Shown here: in pieces, positions 45,828-57,309 of the stretch
How positions within the stretch are numbered: the stretch's first letter is position 1
How the letters are laid out: each line of letters starts with the position of its first letter
Assembly (NCBI GenBank): GCA_009760855.2
Contig: WPIO01000002.1
Span: 13,058,001-13,122,000 of the forward strand
DNA from: Cristatella mucedo
Taxonomy: Eukaryota; Bryozoa; Phylactolaemata; Cristatellidae
DNA: 64,000 nt
Direction: 5' to 3'
The notes under the pieces: model-generated
What the model saw: the letters and a program-made list of their open reading frames with translations, nothing else
Told to the model about the DNA's origin: nothing
The model's database searches: none
Translations under genes and position numbers: made by a program

Positions 45828-45904
<77 letters not shown>

Positions 45905-47840
45905 GGACAGACTGACAGACTGACAACGAGACAGGCAAAAACTAAGTCTAAGACAATAATGAGATACGGACAGACAAGACAGACAGAGAACAGGTTATGC
46001 AAGCAATCAAAAAGTTGGGCAGCTATGCCGGATAGCAGTCGCCTATGTATCTTCAGACACCCAAACTACCATCAGCTGGATAGCTGCTGGCTATGCACGA
46101 CAGATCCAGCCCAAAGCCAGGCGCACATCATACCTGGGCCTTGGCTGGCGAAGCACGGTTTGGGAGTGCCGGCAGCAGAGACTACCGACTCTTCCGAAAG
46201 CAGTGCCCCTTTATGCGACAAGAGGCCCAAACGAGGGCAAGCTAGCCATGATTAACCTGGCGGCCCGAAGCAGCCAGGTTAGTCATGACCATCAAAAAAA
46301 GCCAAAGGTCAGCCAGTCAGAGGTCAAACTGCAACTCCACACACAGGACCAAAGAGCCAGGCCCAAAAACACTTGGCAGTTATGCTGGCTACCAGCTGGT
46401 AAAAGCCTGCTAACTACTTCAGAGCACCGCCTGAGATCAACCACAAATGCTGGGTAACGATTCAGAGGAAATTGGAGCCATCAGCATGTGGACTTCAGGA
46501 TTGCAGCTCTGCTGATCGAGGGGGGCCAATATGTCGTCCTGGCAGCAGCAGTAGCAGCAGCCATATACAGCCTGTGCTTCGGTGCCGGCCGGCCGGCCGC
46601 CTATGCGGCCAAGCTTCCAGTGCACTCAAGAAAAATCCAGGCCACTCATCCACGTCAACCAATTGGTCACCTTTCTTCAGTGCTCCATTCGCCCAACCGG
46701 CAGTAGCAAGATGTCCGTCTGACCAAAGCTGTCGAAAAGCAAGCACAGATCTGGTCGTTTTTAGACTGCCTCTGCCCAGACACTTTGATAATCCCGGTGA
46801 GCAAAAGTCCGCCAGTTGATGTCTAGGCGAAATCGACCGAAGAAAAAGGGAAGCCTCTGGGCGAAAGGAGCACGTGCCAACGTGCATGCACGGCTGGATG
46901 CCGACGACAATCGACTACTGCTGAGGCCCTGCTTGAATCATCATCGTAGCAAAGGAATGGAGAAGAGCACTTACAGAGCACTGCCTACAGTCAACCCTGC
47001 CGATCTTACCTCTGTCTGTCCTCCGGCATGCTAGGCGTTCAGTACTTCTACTACTTCAAGGCTGTTTGGTAAGCAACGGCATGGTGCAACTTGCCGACTT
47101 CAGCTCTAGGTACAAGCAAGCTAAGGTCAGCTAAGAGTCATACGGATGTTGGATGACAGCGTGGTCGCTTAGCGTTCGGACGGCGATACTACAGGCATTT
47201 TGACTCGTTAAGGGCGGAAGCTATTCTGGGAAGAGGCTGCAGCAAAGCAGGGCTCAGTGACGTAGCGTGTTTCAGGAACCAGACGATCATCTCACATCCC
47301 AGGGAGTGGCACGGAATTCGGTCGTGGCTTAGCTAAGCACTGCAACACTAATATCGATTGCTATTTCCGTCGATGAAGCAAGTCGCTCATTCATCTATGC
47401 CGCATTCGGCTGCCAAGCATTAGTGTGCATAACAGCTTACCTAATCATATGATGCTGGAAAAAAGAGTAAATGATAGCATCGTGCGTCTATGGTATGCGA
47501 TACTACCCGAAGCTAACATAGAGGAGCAGAAGAGTCGTGATTAGCAGCTATATCGTATGGCCGAGATCAGACACCAACAGGGGTGGTGAAAATGAGTCTC
47601 TGTGAGCATTTACCTACGAGGGAGAAAGAATGCAAACTTTCGTGGAGCCCACTGTTAGCAACTGGGTCCTAGCACTGCACTGGTCGATGCACGAAGGTCC
47701 CACTTGTGGTTTTCTGCATTTCGAAGAGCCTTCACCCGGATTACTTTCAAGGGTGCAGATAGTCATTTTTGCCACCCTGGTTTGGCCCACAGGTGCAAGC
47801 CATAAACGATCGATGTTAAAGGTGTTTGTTTTGACGGCCG
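45550..47840. other. No gene recognised apart from an (AG)n run
   Basis: Overlapping frames at 45821-47034 on both strands have no recognisable domains, and several are driven by the AG repeat. A short hairpin (attaacctgg...ccaggttagt) occurs at 46251-46285. Confidence 0.4.
45832..45903 (+). repeat. (AG)n microsatellite
   Basis: About 35 uninterrupted AG dinucleotides. The Arg-Glu repeat frames over it are artefacts. Confidence 0.95.
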
Positions 47841-47844
47841 AGTT

Positions 47845-47905
47845 CTTAGGCTCGAGCGCTTCGGCACATGTGAAGCACCTGGATAGAGATTCTAGCCTGC
47901 TACCG
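47845..47905 (+). mobile_element. SINE-A tail relic
   Basis: 'ggctcgagcgcttcgg' followed by 'gtgaagcacctggatagaga' resembles the B-box-to-tail part of SINE-A. Only this piece remains. Confidence 0.4.
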
Positions 47906-48500
47906 GAAGCACGAATCACAAAGACCCAATAAATGCTGTGATAACTGCGCTATAGCTAAACGAGTTGATTCAGAAAAGTGCAATGCCTAGCCTGGTGGGG
48001 GAGCAGTTCTTATAGGTAGGCCGGAGCCACAGAATAAAGGGACCTAAAAGCAAGTGGCAGAACCTTAAAGTCGATGTGTGGCTTGATTGGAAGTCAGTGC
48101 AGATCGGCAAAAGGATGTGGCAACTTCGATGCTCGCGACAGACAATCCTAACTGCACAGTTTGGCATCAGCTGCAAGTGCCTAATTACACAGGCCGGTGG
48201 ACCAGCAAACAGTGAGTTACAGGAGTCGAGACAGGATGTCACAAATGCATGGACTAGTTTCGATGTAGTATCCCTGTCTAAGCAAGCCCGAATTTTACAA
48301 ATGTCGTGCAGCTGAAAGTATGTAGACTTGACTGTTGAGCTGGTGTAATAATCTAGTGAAAGATCACATCACTGTGGAACAGGACACCGAGATTTCGTGC
48401 AGATGCAAAAGGAAATTCCTGGGAGAGCCGATTTGAGAGCTCAGCTCTCCAGTTTCTAAGTCACACTGTGCCCATAACTAGTACTAATGATATGTACTTA
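47905..48500 (-). mobile_element. LINE-A fragment
   Basis: On the minus strand it covers the RT C-terminal region (TSCLDSCNSLFAGPPACVIRHLQL near 48210 and the HILLPICTDFQSS area near 48100) up to the NLGV stretch near 48390. The tail is absent. Confidence 0.65.
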
Positions 48501-48504
48501 TATA

Positions 48505-49020
48505 TTATTGTTGGCACCTTGATCCAGCAGCACGGAGGGAATGGTCACGAGCTGGAGGGCTACAGTTGCCAAATCGGACACGGGATGACTTTCATAGGTA
48601 CAAACCAAACTCCTGCAACATCACGATGCAGGAAAAGCTAAGGGGATAAAAGAAAAACATGCTGCACTGGAAGTCGTCATCGCAGTCTGGTTTGGTTCAG
48701 CATTAAACTCAAACTTGGAGAAACCCCAAGATTAGGTTACAAATACCCTCCAGCTCCTAAAGACCTGGGGAGTCTCTAGAATTGCCAAAAAAAAGCTAGA
48801 AGAGCGAATTAAACACAAATTCCAAGAAGGAGATAGAAGGGGTGGGGCTAGCAGGAGTACCGGAAGCACAGACGTTAACTTCAAAATAAGAAATGTGGGT
48901 ATTTTAAACTCCTTTCCGACTTCACAATTAGTTATTAATTCTACGTCTGTCATGTTAATCCATCAATAGCAGACAGTCAGGCACGAAGTCTGATCAGGCC
49001 TAAATTCACTGTTGAGGAGT
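48505..49020. other. No gene recognised
   Basis: Nothing supported. The minus-strand frame at 48732-48953 lacks motifs. Confidence 0.4.
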
Positions 49021-49024
49021 GTTT

Positions 49025-49245
49025 GATACACCAGATTCACTTAGATCCAGTGCTGCTACTCCTTGTCTAGTTTCTCCCTAGACAGTTCTCCCGACTCAGC
49101 CATGGTTCTAACTTCCCTTGATCGTGAGAGACTAAGTCTATCTGCTACTGCGAACACGTCGAAAGCCGCTCAAGCCTTGGATGGCTGTAACGACTCTCTT
49201 GCACAAGATCAACTGAGTCTTTGCGGCTCGGTAGTCACAGGTTGA
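49025..49245 (+). mobile_element. LINE-B 3' end fragment
   Basis: It matches the LINE-B 3' UTR in sense: 'ctcccgactcagccatggttc', then the segment leading to 'tgcggctcggtagtcacagg', as in the copies at 51.7 and 61.1 kb. Confidence 0.5.
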
Positions 49246-49774
49246 TATCAATAAGACATCAAATTAAAAGGACATGGAACAAGAACAAGACATGAAAGGA
49301 AAATACATGGAACAGTCACTCATTTATATACAGATCAAAGAGTAGAATGCAGTTCAACCTTCGTATACATCAACAGGACAATTTTTCAGAGCTCAGGCAT
49401 AGAGAAAGGCACCCGACTGGCTACCAACCTCACGGGGCACTGGCTACAAACCGACCCTGAGGAGCATGGCCGGTGGCATTGGCTGAAAGCCATTCCTCCT
49501 TTCGGCCTCCTGTGATTAGCTGCCTCTGACAAGGTCAAGGTGTGACCACAGGGCTATGATCATGATTGATGGGAAGTATGGATAGAGATAAATAACTGCA
49601 AGACCAGAGCAGAGCATTTATTTCACTTCTCTTAGAGGGACCTTACAGTCTGCTTTCCTGGCTTACTATATCTGCAAACCATGGCAGGAGCCAGACCTTG
49701 ACATTGACCAAGGTGAAATACTAGGTGAAGAGGGTATGCCGTCTTCACCTTCACCATGCCATTCAGCAGGTCTC

Positions 49775-50718
49775 TATCTAAACCTAGTGTGATTCAGAGA
49801 TTGGAAAGGCTGTCTCTCAAAATTGGCTCTGCCAGCATATCTCCTGTCGAATCAGCTCCAAATCTAGGTGTCATATTTCAAAGCGACCTCTCGTTAGACG
49901 ACCATATCAGCTACACAGTCAAATCTGCCTATTTTCAGCTTCATAACATTGCTAAAACTCGGGCTTGTTTAGATAAGGATACCACGTCCAAGTTGGTCCA
50001 TGCATTCGTGACATCTCGTCTCGACTTCTGCAACTCACTGCTTACTGGCCTATCAGCATGTGCGATCAGGCGATTGCAGCTGGTGCAAAACTCTGCAGCT
50101 AGGCTTGTCTGTCGTGAGTGTCGCAGTTGCCACATTACTCCACTTCTCGCCGACCTGCACTGGCTACCAGTCAAGCAACGGATTGACTTCAAGGTTTTGT
50201 CGCTCACTTTTAGGTCCCTTCATTCTATGGCTCCAGCCTATCTCTCCGACATACTCCCCCATCAAGCCAAGCATCGTACCACCCGCTTTTCGGAGTCCAA
50301 CAGTCTAGAAATACCTCGTACAAAACTCAAATCCTTTGGAGACCATGCATTTAGTTCGTACGCTCCTAAAGCCTGGAACTCCCTCCCGACCTGCGTCAGA
50401 ACATCCCCTGACCTGACCACATTTAAAAGGAACTTAAAAACACCTATTTAGGACAGCATTTAGTGGGTCCCTGTGATTCGTCCTTCACGTGCTTATGCAT
50501 GCTGACACTGTGCATGCTGCCACTAACCACATTTGCATGCTGACCCTGTGCATGTCACCCCTAACCATGTTATTCATTTTGTTTGTTTTTCAAGCATGAT
50601 TTTACTTACCATTCAATTGCATTTCCCTTTGCAGCAAATGTAAAGCGCCTAGAAAGAGATTAAGTTCTCTGAGGGCGCTTTATCAAGCACATTATTAATA
50701 TTAATAATAATAATAATA
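49775..50718 (+). mobile_element. LINE-A 3' part, open frame of 231 codons
   Basis: The frame starts in the KPSVIQRLERLSLKIGSAS region (49775) and runs without stop through [12 protein letters not shown] and [12 protein letters not shown] to [10 protein letters not shown]. It ends at a TAG where the 28.5-kb copy continues with the family's FRTAF ending. The 3' UTR and tail with AAT/ATT repeats end at 50718. The copy is 5'-truncated. Confidence 0.85.
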
Positions 50719-50989
50719 TGCACAGTAAAGGCAGTGGACCAGAGCCCAGTGCCCCACTTGGTATGCCCACAAAGGTCAATGTTTTTGTCTTCTCGGTGCC
50801 ATTTCTACAAGCTGGTGTGCACAAGTACAAACAAGTGCAAGAGCAAATATCTACTCCTACTCGAAGTCAGCACGAGACTGCTCTTCTAGACACCTCTCTT
50901 GTTTATTTGCTCTGTTTCCATCAGCTTGTCTGCTGCTCTATCCCTACCTCGTCTCATAGTATATCTTTATCGCATCTCATGTCATTTCC

Positions 50990-51250
50990 TCTCTCCAGAT
51001 TGCAAGCAATTTTTCAGCCTCCTCGTGGCCTCAGGTCCTCTATGGAATATAAATTAGCTGTTTCATTCCTTTGCTTAAAGAACGCTGGTGACAGAAGCTT
51101 TTGCTCAGCAGGTCCTAGGCAAAGGAACTCATTTCCACAATTCGTACACAACGACATCGACTCTCCAGCTGACGACAGCAGCGCATCCTGTCTTGAGCTG
51201 CTACTTCCATGCTACTCACCACCTCAACCAAGGATGGAAAACCCAATTGT
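50990..51250 (+). mobile_element. LINE-B C-terminal fragment
   Basis: The sense frame contains RGLRSSMEYKLAVSFLCLKN and GDRSFCSAGPRQRNSFPQFV, the diverged C-terminal end of the LINE-B ORF. It is detached from the rest of the element. Confidence 0.6.
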
Positions 51251-51353
51251 TTTCAGGTTGTTGGTTTAAATCAGGTTATTGGTTTAAATGGAATAAACCC
51301 GATTTTGGCGTTCAAAACGTGATTTTATTTCGACGAGTCGCCACGAGACTTAG

Positions 51354-51455
51354 TTAGCCAAAGCCGCAGCCACACGCATCATCACTGCTGAGCATGAGGC
51401 CGATGGACAGGTTGTTCTCGGCGTTCAGACCATAGTTGCTGTTTACGTTGGACAT
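51354..51455 (-). CDS. Tiny ORF with nearby AATAAA, possibly a terminal exon
   Basis: On the minus strand an ATG at 51455 opens 33 codons ending at TAA 51354-51356. The frame reads MSNVNSNYGLNAENN... and ends in DDACGCGFG. The polyadenylation signal AATAAA lies only 25 bp past the stop (51324-51329), as at the end of a real transcript. The stretch around the ATG is a tandem duplicate (31 bp at 51431-51461 and 51468-51498), and each unit ends with an acceptor-like aaacag or caacag. It could be a small peptide gene or the last exon of a larger one. No family is recognised. Confidence 0.35.
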   Translation of the reverse strand: MSNVNSNYGLNAENNLSIGLMLSSDDACGCGFG

Positions 51456-51714
51456 TGTAAAGAAAAGCATAGTTGCTGTTGATGTTGGACATTATAAATA
51501 AAACTGGAAATGGCTGCTACTTCCAACGACAGGCTGGGCAAATTGCTATTTCCCATCAGCCCCGAGAGCGGACCGAACAGCTTGTCCAGTCTGAACGCCT
51601 GAAGCGGCCAAAATGGGCTACGGGAGAAATCCTGACTTTCAATAAAACCGTATTTGAGCAGGATCCAGATGGTCGGGTTTTATATAAAAACTGATTAAAA
51701 TCCGAATGATTAAA

Positions 51715-51915
51715 ACCGTGCCGTGCCATCCATGACCTTAACTGCCCTCCTGACTCAGCAATGCATCTCACTTTCTCTTTGTTGCTTGAGATGAAGTCGG
51801 TAGGCTACCGAGTTCGTACCAAAAGCCACTTTGGCTTTGAGTGCGCTATAGAAAACTCTCTCGTGCGTAGCACCCGCTTAGTATTTGTGGCTTTGCAGAG
51901 TTACAGGTGGAGATC
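51715..51915 (+). mobile_element. LINE-B 3' UTR fragment
   Basis: It contains 'ctgactcagcaatgcatctc', 'ttgagatgaagtc', 'tgcgctatagaaaactctc' and 'gtggctttgcagagttacag', the tail of LINE-B in sense. Confidence 0.6.
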
Positions 51916-51919
51916 AATG

Positions 51920-52862
51920 CAGCCTACCAGCCACACATAGGCACATGATTTGGAAAGTTTGCCGATTACACGCTATGTTGTATGCCCCTGCTTTCGTGAC
52001 CAGTTTGCAGAGCTAGATCAAGCAAAATGTCTCAGACATAAATTGCAGCAGTTTTCAGTTGAAAACCATCACAGAGCACAATCGGCTGCTGCTCAAACGT
52101 CCCTTAATCAAGAACCATGACCCTAGCCAAGAGCAAGCCAATAAGACCTTGACCTGAGCAGCCAATCTCATGCAGGCAAAAGGGGCATGTCGAGCAGTTT
52201 GAGCTGAACACATTGCTTCAGATCCACCCACTGGTGGCCAGGGCCCCTTTCTTTACGACCATAGTGAGAAACTTCTACCTTTCGGTAGCATTTACAGCAG
52301 CACTTGAAGGCTGAAGCAGCTTTACACATACGCGCACAACAAAGAAAGTGAATATATTAAGCTACATTTCCTAATAGAGAAAATTTGAGTGGACGACCAT
52401 ACGGTTACTTCGAGCCGACTTCAAATAGAAACATTTACGTTGCACTTCTAACGGCCCGGCAAGACAGGATACTTGTTTGAAAGGTCTTTCAATCTATCTA
52501 GATGCCTAGTATTACTCAGCATCAAGCTATCACAGCATGTAGATAGGCTGCCTCAGCAATTACTTGATTTGCATTAGGTGATTTTGGTCAAGCTAATTGG
52601 CTATGACGCACATGAGAGTTTGATCAGCCCTGTAAGAGCAGGCCTTCATTTTAGTAGTCTCCATAAAGCATCCGACCAATAGCCACTGGACTAGTATATT
52701 ACAATAAATTAGGACAACCTTGGTGGCCATCAGCTGTAATTGAATATTAATCAGGTACAAGAGTAGCTGGCTAATATTTTGAGATCGGTGACATAGAGCT
52801 CCATGCTCTAGTCAGTGCCACAGCTTGCCGTAGCTATTCCATTTGTGCAGTGGCCGACAAAG
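51920..52862. other. No gene recognised
   Basis: No motif-bearing frames or repeats noticed. Confidence 0.4.
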
Positions 52863-52866
52863 AGAC

Positions 52867-53055
52867 AATAATAATAATAATAATGCATTTGATAAAGCGC
52901 CCTCGGAGAACTTAATCTCTTTCTAGGCGCTTTACATTTGCTGCAAAGTGAAATGCAATTGAATCGTAAGTAAAATCATGCTTGAAAAACAAACAAAATG
53001 AATAACATGGTTAGGGGTGACATGCACAGGGTCAGCATGCAAATGTGATAGTGGG
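52867..53055 (-). mobile_element. LINE-A 3' tail fragment
   Basis: An AAT run, 'aaagcgccctcggagaactt', 'tttctaggcgctttacattt' and the 3' UTR in reverse orientation. Only the last 190 bp or so of the element are present. Confidence 0.8.
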
Positions 53056-53059
53056 AGAC

Positions 53060-55060
53060 AGCAGCGTTAACCGATGACCACTGGGTTAATGTCACTAAAT
53101 GGTCCCCTTATGGGGTCCATCCGGTACACCAGACAAGGTATTAGTTCTTCCCTACCATTAACTGGTTTCTGTTTTTTTTCAAGTCCAGCTGTCAAACAAA
53201 GGTGCTTACGTCACAAAAGGTCACGCAGCCTCTATTTCAGTATCTGCAGGATGAAGATCAGGTGCAGGGCTGCAGCTCACAGCCAATCTGGTTACAGTAG
53301 CAATCTGGTTATCACCACTCACCATCAAAACATTTTCTTTTGACGGTGAGTGGTGATAACCACTCGGGATTACTCCCCACTTGCCCTCTCCTGTGCTGCC
53401 TGCTCGGCAGCTCCCTAAGCATCTGTCAGTCGTGCACCAAGCATACCTAATTGTATCACCTTCCAACCTTAAGCCTAAATACCTAAACAAAAAGAGGGAA
53501 CCCTCTGTCGGGGACTACTTTGTCATGACGTTGACTAATTGCATTACCTTCTCAGTGAATGGAGACAAGCTAAATTTCAGTGACAAGGACTGAATCAACT
53601 ACATTCAATAGTGAGGCCGATATGTCAGGATAAGCTCCTAGTGGATGCTTACAAACTTCCGTGAAACACCTGGGCCGGATGCCTGACAGTCCAATAGCCT
53701 GCAGACAGGCAGGAAAACAAATTTCTGCCGTTAGACCTTCCTAGAGCAACTTTTCTTCTTTGACTAGACGTTATTCGGCAAAGCTCGTGCAGCTGTTCCT
53801 GGAGAGAACACATACATTTCTGCCAAACAATATTTGTTGGTCAAGTTAGCTTTGCTTGGCTCTGCAAAGGGCGCTAATCTGCCGGAGGCGCTTTTTCGCC
53901 GGCGGTACCTTACACCAGTGCATCTATGCAAGCAGCCCTAGCTTACAATGTTTTGGCAAAATACACCTTTATAACTGTACCTTTCGATCTTGGCCAACGA
54001 ATCGCTGTACCTCGCCCGACTTCCTCCTCTCAATCAGACAGCAGTACTTGTCTACACTCTTTGCGGCCAAGACCCGAGTGGTTTGCAGTGCCGAAGCATG
54101 GAGTAGCACACACACACTCAGGAACGTGGGCTCCACCAAGGACAGCAGGCGCCCGGACTTGTGACAACTAAGAGATGTGGGCAAATGGCCAGCCGGAAGG
54201 CCAACCCAAGTACTGGGCTAATAGTAAATAGGGTCACATGAATAGGCTACCCGGATATTGGGTGCTCAAGGATTTCCGGAATTTGCCACACTGGGGCTCT
54301 AAGTTGCTGGTCAGGGGCCATAAGTGAACCTGCTTGCATTCAACGTTTTCGTAAACAATCTATAATGAATCAATCTATACTGAATTCATTAGGGAACCAA
54401 AGAGATCCCAGTCAAAAGCTGCTGTGGTGGCACTTAAATTAGCAGCTTGACAACGATAGGTTCGATATGTCGATTGCACCCCGGAGCAAGCAAATGCTGC
54501 CGCTTGTTGCCGCTGTCGATGCCATGTAACAAACACTAAAAAGCAGGACTCGCTTGTGTGCAGAGTGCGACACATGCACATATGCACAACGAAACTGGAA
54601 TCAGTGTCTATGGCGATGTGCATCGCATTGGTCTGGTCGATGACTGTCGCCTAATCGAGACGCATCCCACGAGCAGCTTCTAACGCAAGCACTTTTTGGT
54701 TGACAATCGAGTTTAGCTTTCAGCTCGATGCAGCAGTGCCCGTCAACAGATTCACTCATAGTACCCGTCGAGCAACTTCCAGGGAACCAGTCAAGTCCCT
54801 CTGTCCGGTCGGCCCACTGGGTTTCGTTCAGAGAAAAGTGAGTAGAAAGGCTGGCAGCGGCCTCAGCTCCTGCTGAGCAGAAGCGTGACGCTAGAGTGTG
54901 GCACTGCAGCCGGCTACGGTACGAGAACATGCAGGCTGAGGCAGGGCTATCTGCTCAGGCCGATGACAACAGGGGCACACAGACTGACAGACGGCAGCTT
55001 CAAGACACCGATCCGACTCCAACAAAAGCGCCCGTGGCCTCGGCGTTGATCGGCATCAAA
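53060..55060. other. Unassigned, contains one strong hairpin
   Basis: Open frames at 53856-54171 and on the opposite strand lack motifs. The only distinct structure is the inverted repeat at 53307-53361. Confidence 0.4.
53307..53361. repeat. Near-perfect hairpin, 24-bp stems
   Basis: The left arm at 53307-53330 and right arm at 53338-53361 pair with a single mismatch around a 7-base loop (cattttc). The arms contain ggttatcaccactcacc and its complement. The flanks do not pair. Confidence 0.95.
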
Positions 55061-55064
55061 AGGA

Positions 55065-55950
55065 AAGACAGGGATACTACATCCAAATTGGGCCACGCAT
55101 TTGTGACATCCCGTCTTGACTTCTGTACCTCACTGCTTGCTGGTCTACCGGTCTGTGCAATCAGGCGCTTACAGCTAGTGCAAAACTCTGCAGCTAGGCT
55201 TGTCTATCGTGAGCGGCAAAATAACCACATCACACAACTTCTCGCCGACCTGCACTGGCTTCCAGTCAAGCAGCGCCTCGATTTCAAGGTTCTTTCACTC
55301 ACTTTTACGTCCCTTCCTTCTGTGGCTCCAGCCAACCTATCAGAACTACTCCCCCACCAGGCTAGGCATCGTTGCCGAGCTGGTTTGGTCTAGCGGTTAA
55401 GGTGCTCGCCCCGACCAAGGTCTGACTGAGGTCGTGGGCTCGAGCCCCGAGGCATATGTAAAGCGCCTGAATAGAGATTAAGTTCTCTTGGGGCGCTATA
55501 TAAACGAATTATATTTAATATTTATATATCGTAACGCCCACTTTTCTGACTCAAATCTTTTAGCTATACCTCGTGCAAACCTCAAATCTTTTGGAGACCG
55601 TGCCTTAAGTTTGTATGCTATCAAACCTAGAACTCACTCTCGACTAACGTCACGACATCCCCTGACTTGACATTTAAAAAGAAGCTAAGACTCACTTATT
55701 TATCACAGCATTCAGTGGGTCCTTGTGATTCATCCTTTGTTTGCTTATGCATGCTAACACTGTGCATGCTGCCATTAACCGTATTAGCATGCTGACCATA
55801 GGCATGTTACCTCTAATCGTGTTATGCTTATTGATAGTGTGAATGCTATCACTAACGATACGATCATGCCTCCTTTGCAGCATATGTAAAGTGCTTATAA
55901 AGAGATTGCGTTCTCTGAGAGTGCTATACAAATGTATTATTATTATCATT
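55065..55950 (+). mobile_element. LINE-A copy interrupted by SINE-A
   Basis: The left part (55065-55372) encodes [48 protein letters not shown] and LLPHQARHR. After SINE-A the frame region resumes at 55528 with the [21 protein letters not shown] equivalent. It reaches the 3' UTR and a tail with 'gagattgcgttctctgagag' and ATT repeats at 55930-55950. Confidence 0.8.
55373..55527 (+). mobile_element. SINE-A, full-length copy inside LINE-A
   Basis: This element of about 155 bp begins with a tRNA-like head: 'ggtttggtctagcggttaag' (A box) and 'gaggtcgtgggctcgagccc' (B box). It continues into a tail (gtaaagcgcctgaatagaga, then ttggggcgctatataaa) that closely resembles the LINE-A tail (gtaaagcgcctagaaagaga). 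It is flanked by the direct repeat ATCGT (55368-55372 and 55528-55532), and the LINE reads continuously when the element is removed. This fits a polymerase III SINE mobilised by a LINE that shares its tail. Confidence 0.85.
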
Positions 55951-55954
55951 CTTA

Positions 55955-56515
55955 TTATTAAGAGAGGACGTGACCTGTCACAGGATATTGACTGATTTCA
56001 AAATATGTGACAAACATGTTAATGGCTACTAAAGGCTGGCCCAGCCTAATCTTTTAAACCAATACAGAAAGGCAAGAAGGCAATGCATATATCAATGTCG
56101 AGGATCAGCAAATACTGTACATCAAGGTCAAGCATCGGCACACCGAACGAGTAAGGCTCACAAAATCAGCTACACCCACCCTCCTCCCACCTCGGCAGAC
56201 CATAGAACTCTTAGGCATTATCTGGCTAGATGCTACCTCCCCCCCTTTGCGTTTGGCAACATCGTCAGTCAAAACAGCAGTGGCCTGCCTAGTCTGCTGA
56301 TATGCAAAGATAATGGCACTTGGGTGGCATGGCAGACCGGCCAACTAGTATCTTAACTGCTATCATTTCACATCCCCCACAGGTTATCCATATAAAAGAG
56401 GTTTCTGGGCTCCACACGACTACACTCTCCAAAAATGACCTACATGTTAGGGCCACTTTCAGTTTGCCAAAAAGAGCACCAATCTACATGAGGCATCTAT
56501 TCCAAGCTGTAGTCT
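55955..56515. other. No gene recognised
   Basis: Unassigned spacer between two LINE-A copies. Confidence 0.4.
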
Positions 56516-56517
56516 GG

Positions 56518-57105
56518 TAATAATAATAATAATGTACTTGATAAAGCGTCCCAAGAGAACTCAATCTCTTTCTAGGCGCTTTACAGTTGCTGCAACGGGA
56601 AACGCCATTGAATGGTGAGTAATTTCATGCTTGATAAACGACATGAATAACATGGTTAGAAGTGACATGCACAGGGTCAGCATGCAAGTGTGGTTAGTGG
56701 CAGCATGCACAGTGTCAGCATGCATAAGCACATGGAGGACGAATCACAGGGACCCACTAAATGCTGTCCTAAATAGGTGTGTTTTTAAATTCTTTTTAAA
56801 TGTGGTCAGGTCAGGGGATGTTCTGAAGAAGGTCGGGAGGGAGTTCCAGGCTTTGGGAGGATACGAACTAAATGCACGGTCTCTAAAGGATTTGAGGTTT
56901 GTATGGAGTATTTGTAGACTGTTGGATTCCGAAAAGCGGGTGGTACGATGCTTGGCCTGATGGGGTAGTATATCTGAGAGATAGGTTGGAGCCATAGAAT
57001 GAAGTGACCTAAAAGTGAGCGACAAAACCTTGAAGTCAACCCGTTGCTTGACTGGTAGCCAGTGTAGGTCAGAGAGAAGTGCTGTGATGTAATCACAGTT
57101 CATAA
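56518..57105 (-). mobile_element. LINE-A copy, 3' part
   Basis: On the minus strand it encodes [38 protein letters not shown] and [15 protein letters not shown], followed by the 3' UTR and tail with an AAT run at 56518-56535. It is 5'-truncated within the RT C-terminal domain. The frame is largely open. Confidence 0.8.
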
Positions 57106-57309
57106 TTTGTTACAGTTACATTGATGAACAATTTTTTACAAAAGTCACATTACTGAAATAAAATTAGTCATTTCTTATCCATTTGTATGTGCTCAACGCA
57201 AATATGAAAGTCGAATTGCAAATTTGGCTCTACTGTTTATGTAATATGCAATAAATTAATGCTTACATAACAAAATGCATGCCAATAGTAATAGACCTAC
57301 GGTTAATAC

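Noticed and set aside
45729-46255. Frames rich in Ser-Leu or Arg-Glu
   Set aside because: They are driven by the (AG)n microsatellite, with no domain outside it.
46472-46887. Overlapping frames of 115 and 130 aa on opposite strands
   Set aside because: Both are open by chance in a GC-richer stretch. Neither shows a domain, signal peptide or splice context.
55373-55460. tRNA gene
   Set aside because: A and B boxes are present, but they are followed by a LINE-type tail and flanked by a direct repeat, and I could not see a proper cloverleaf. It is a SINE head, not a functional tRNA gene.
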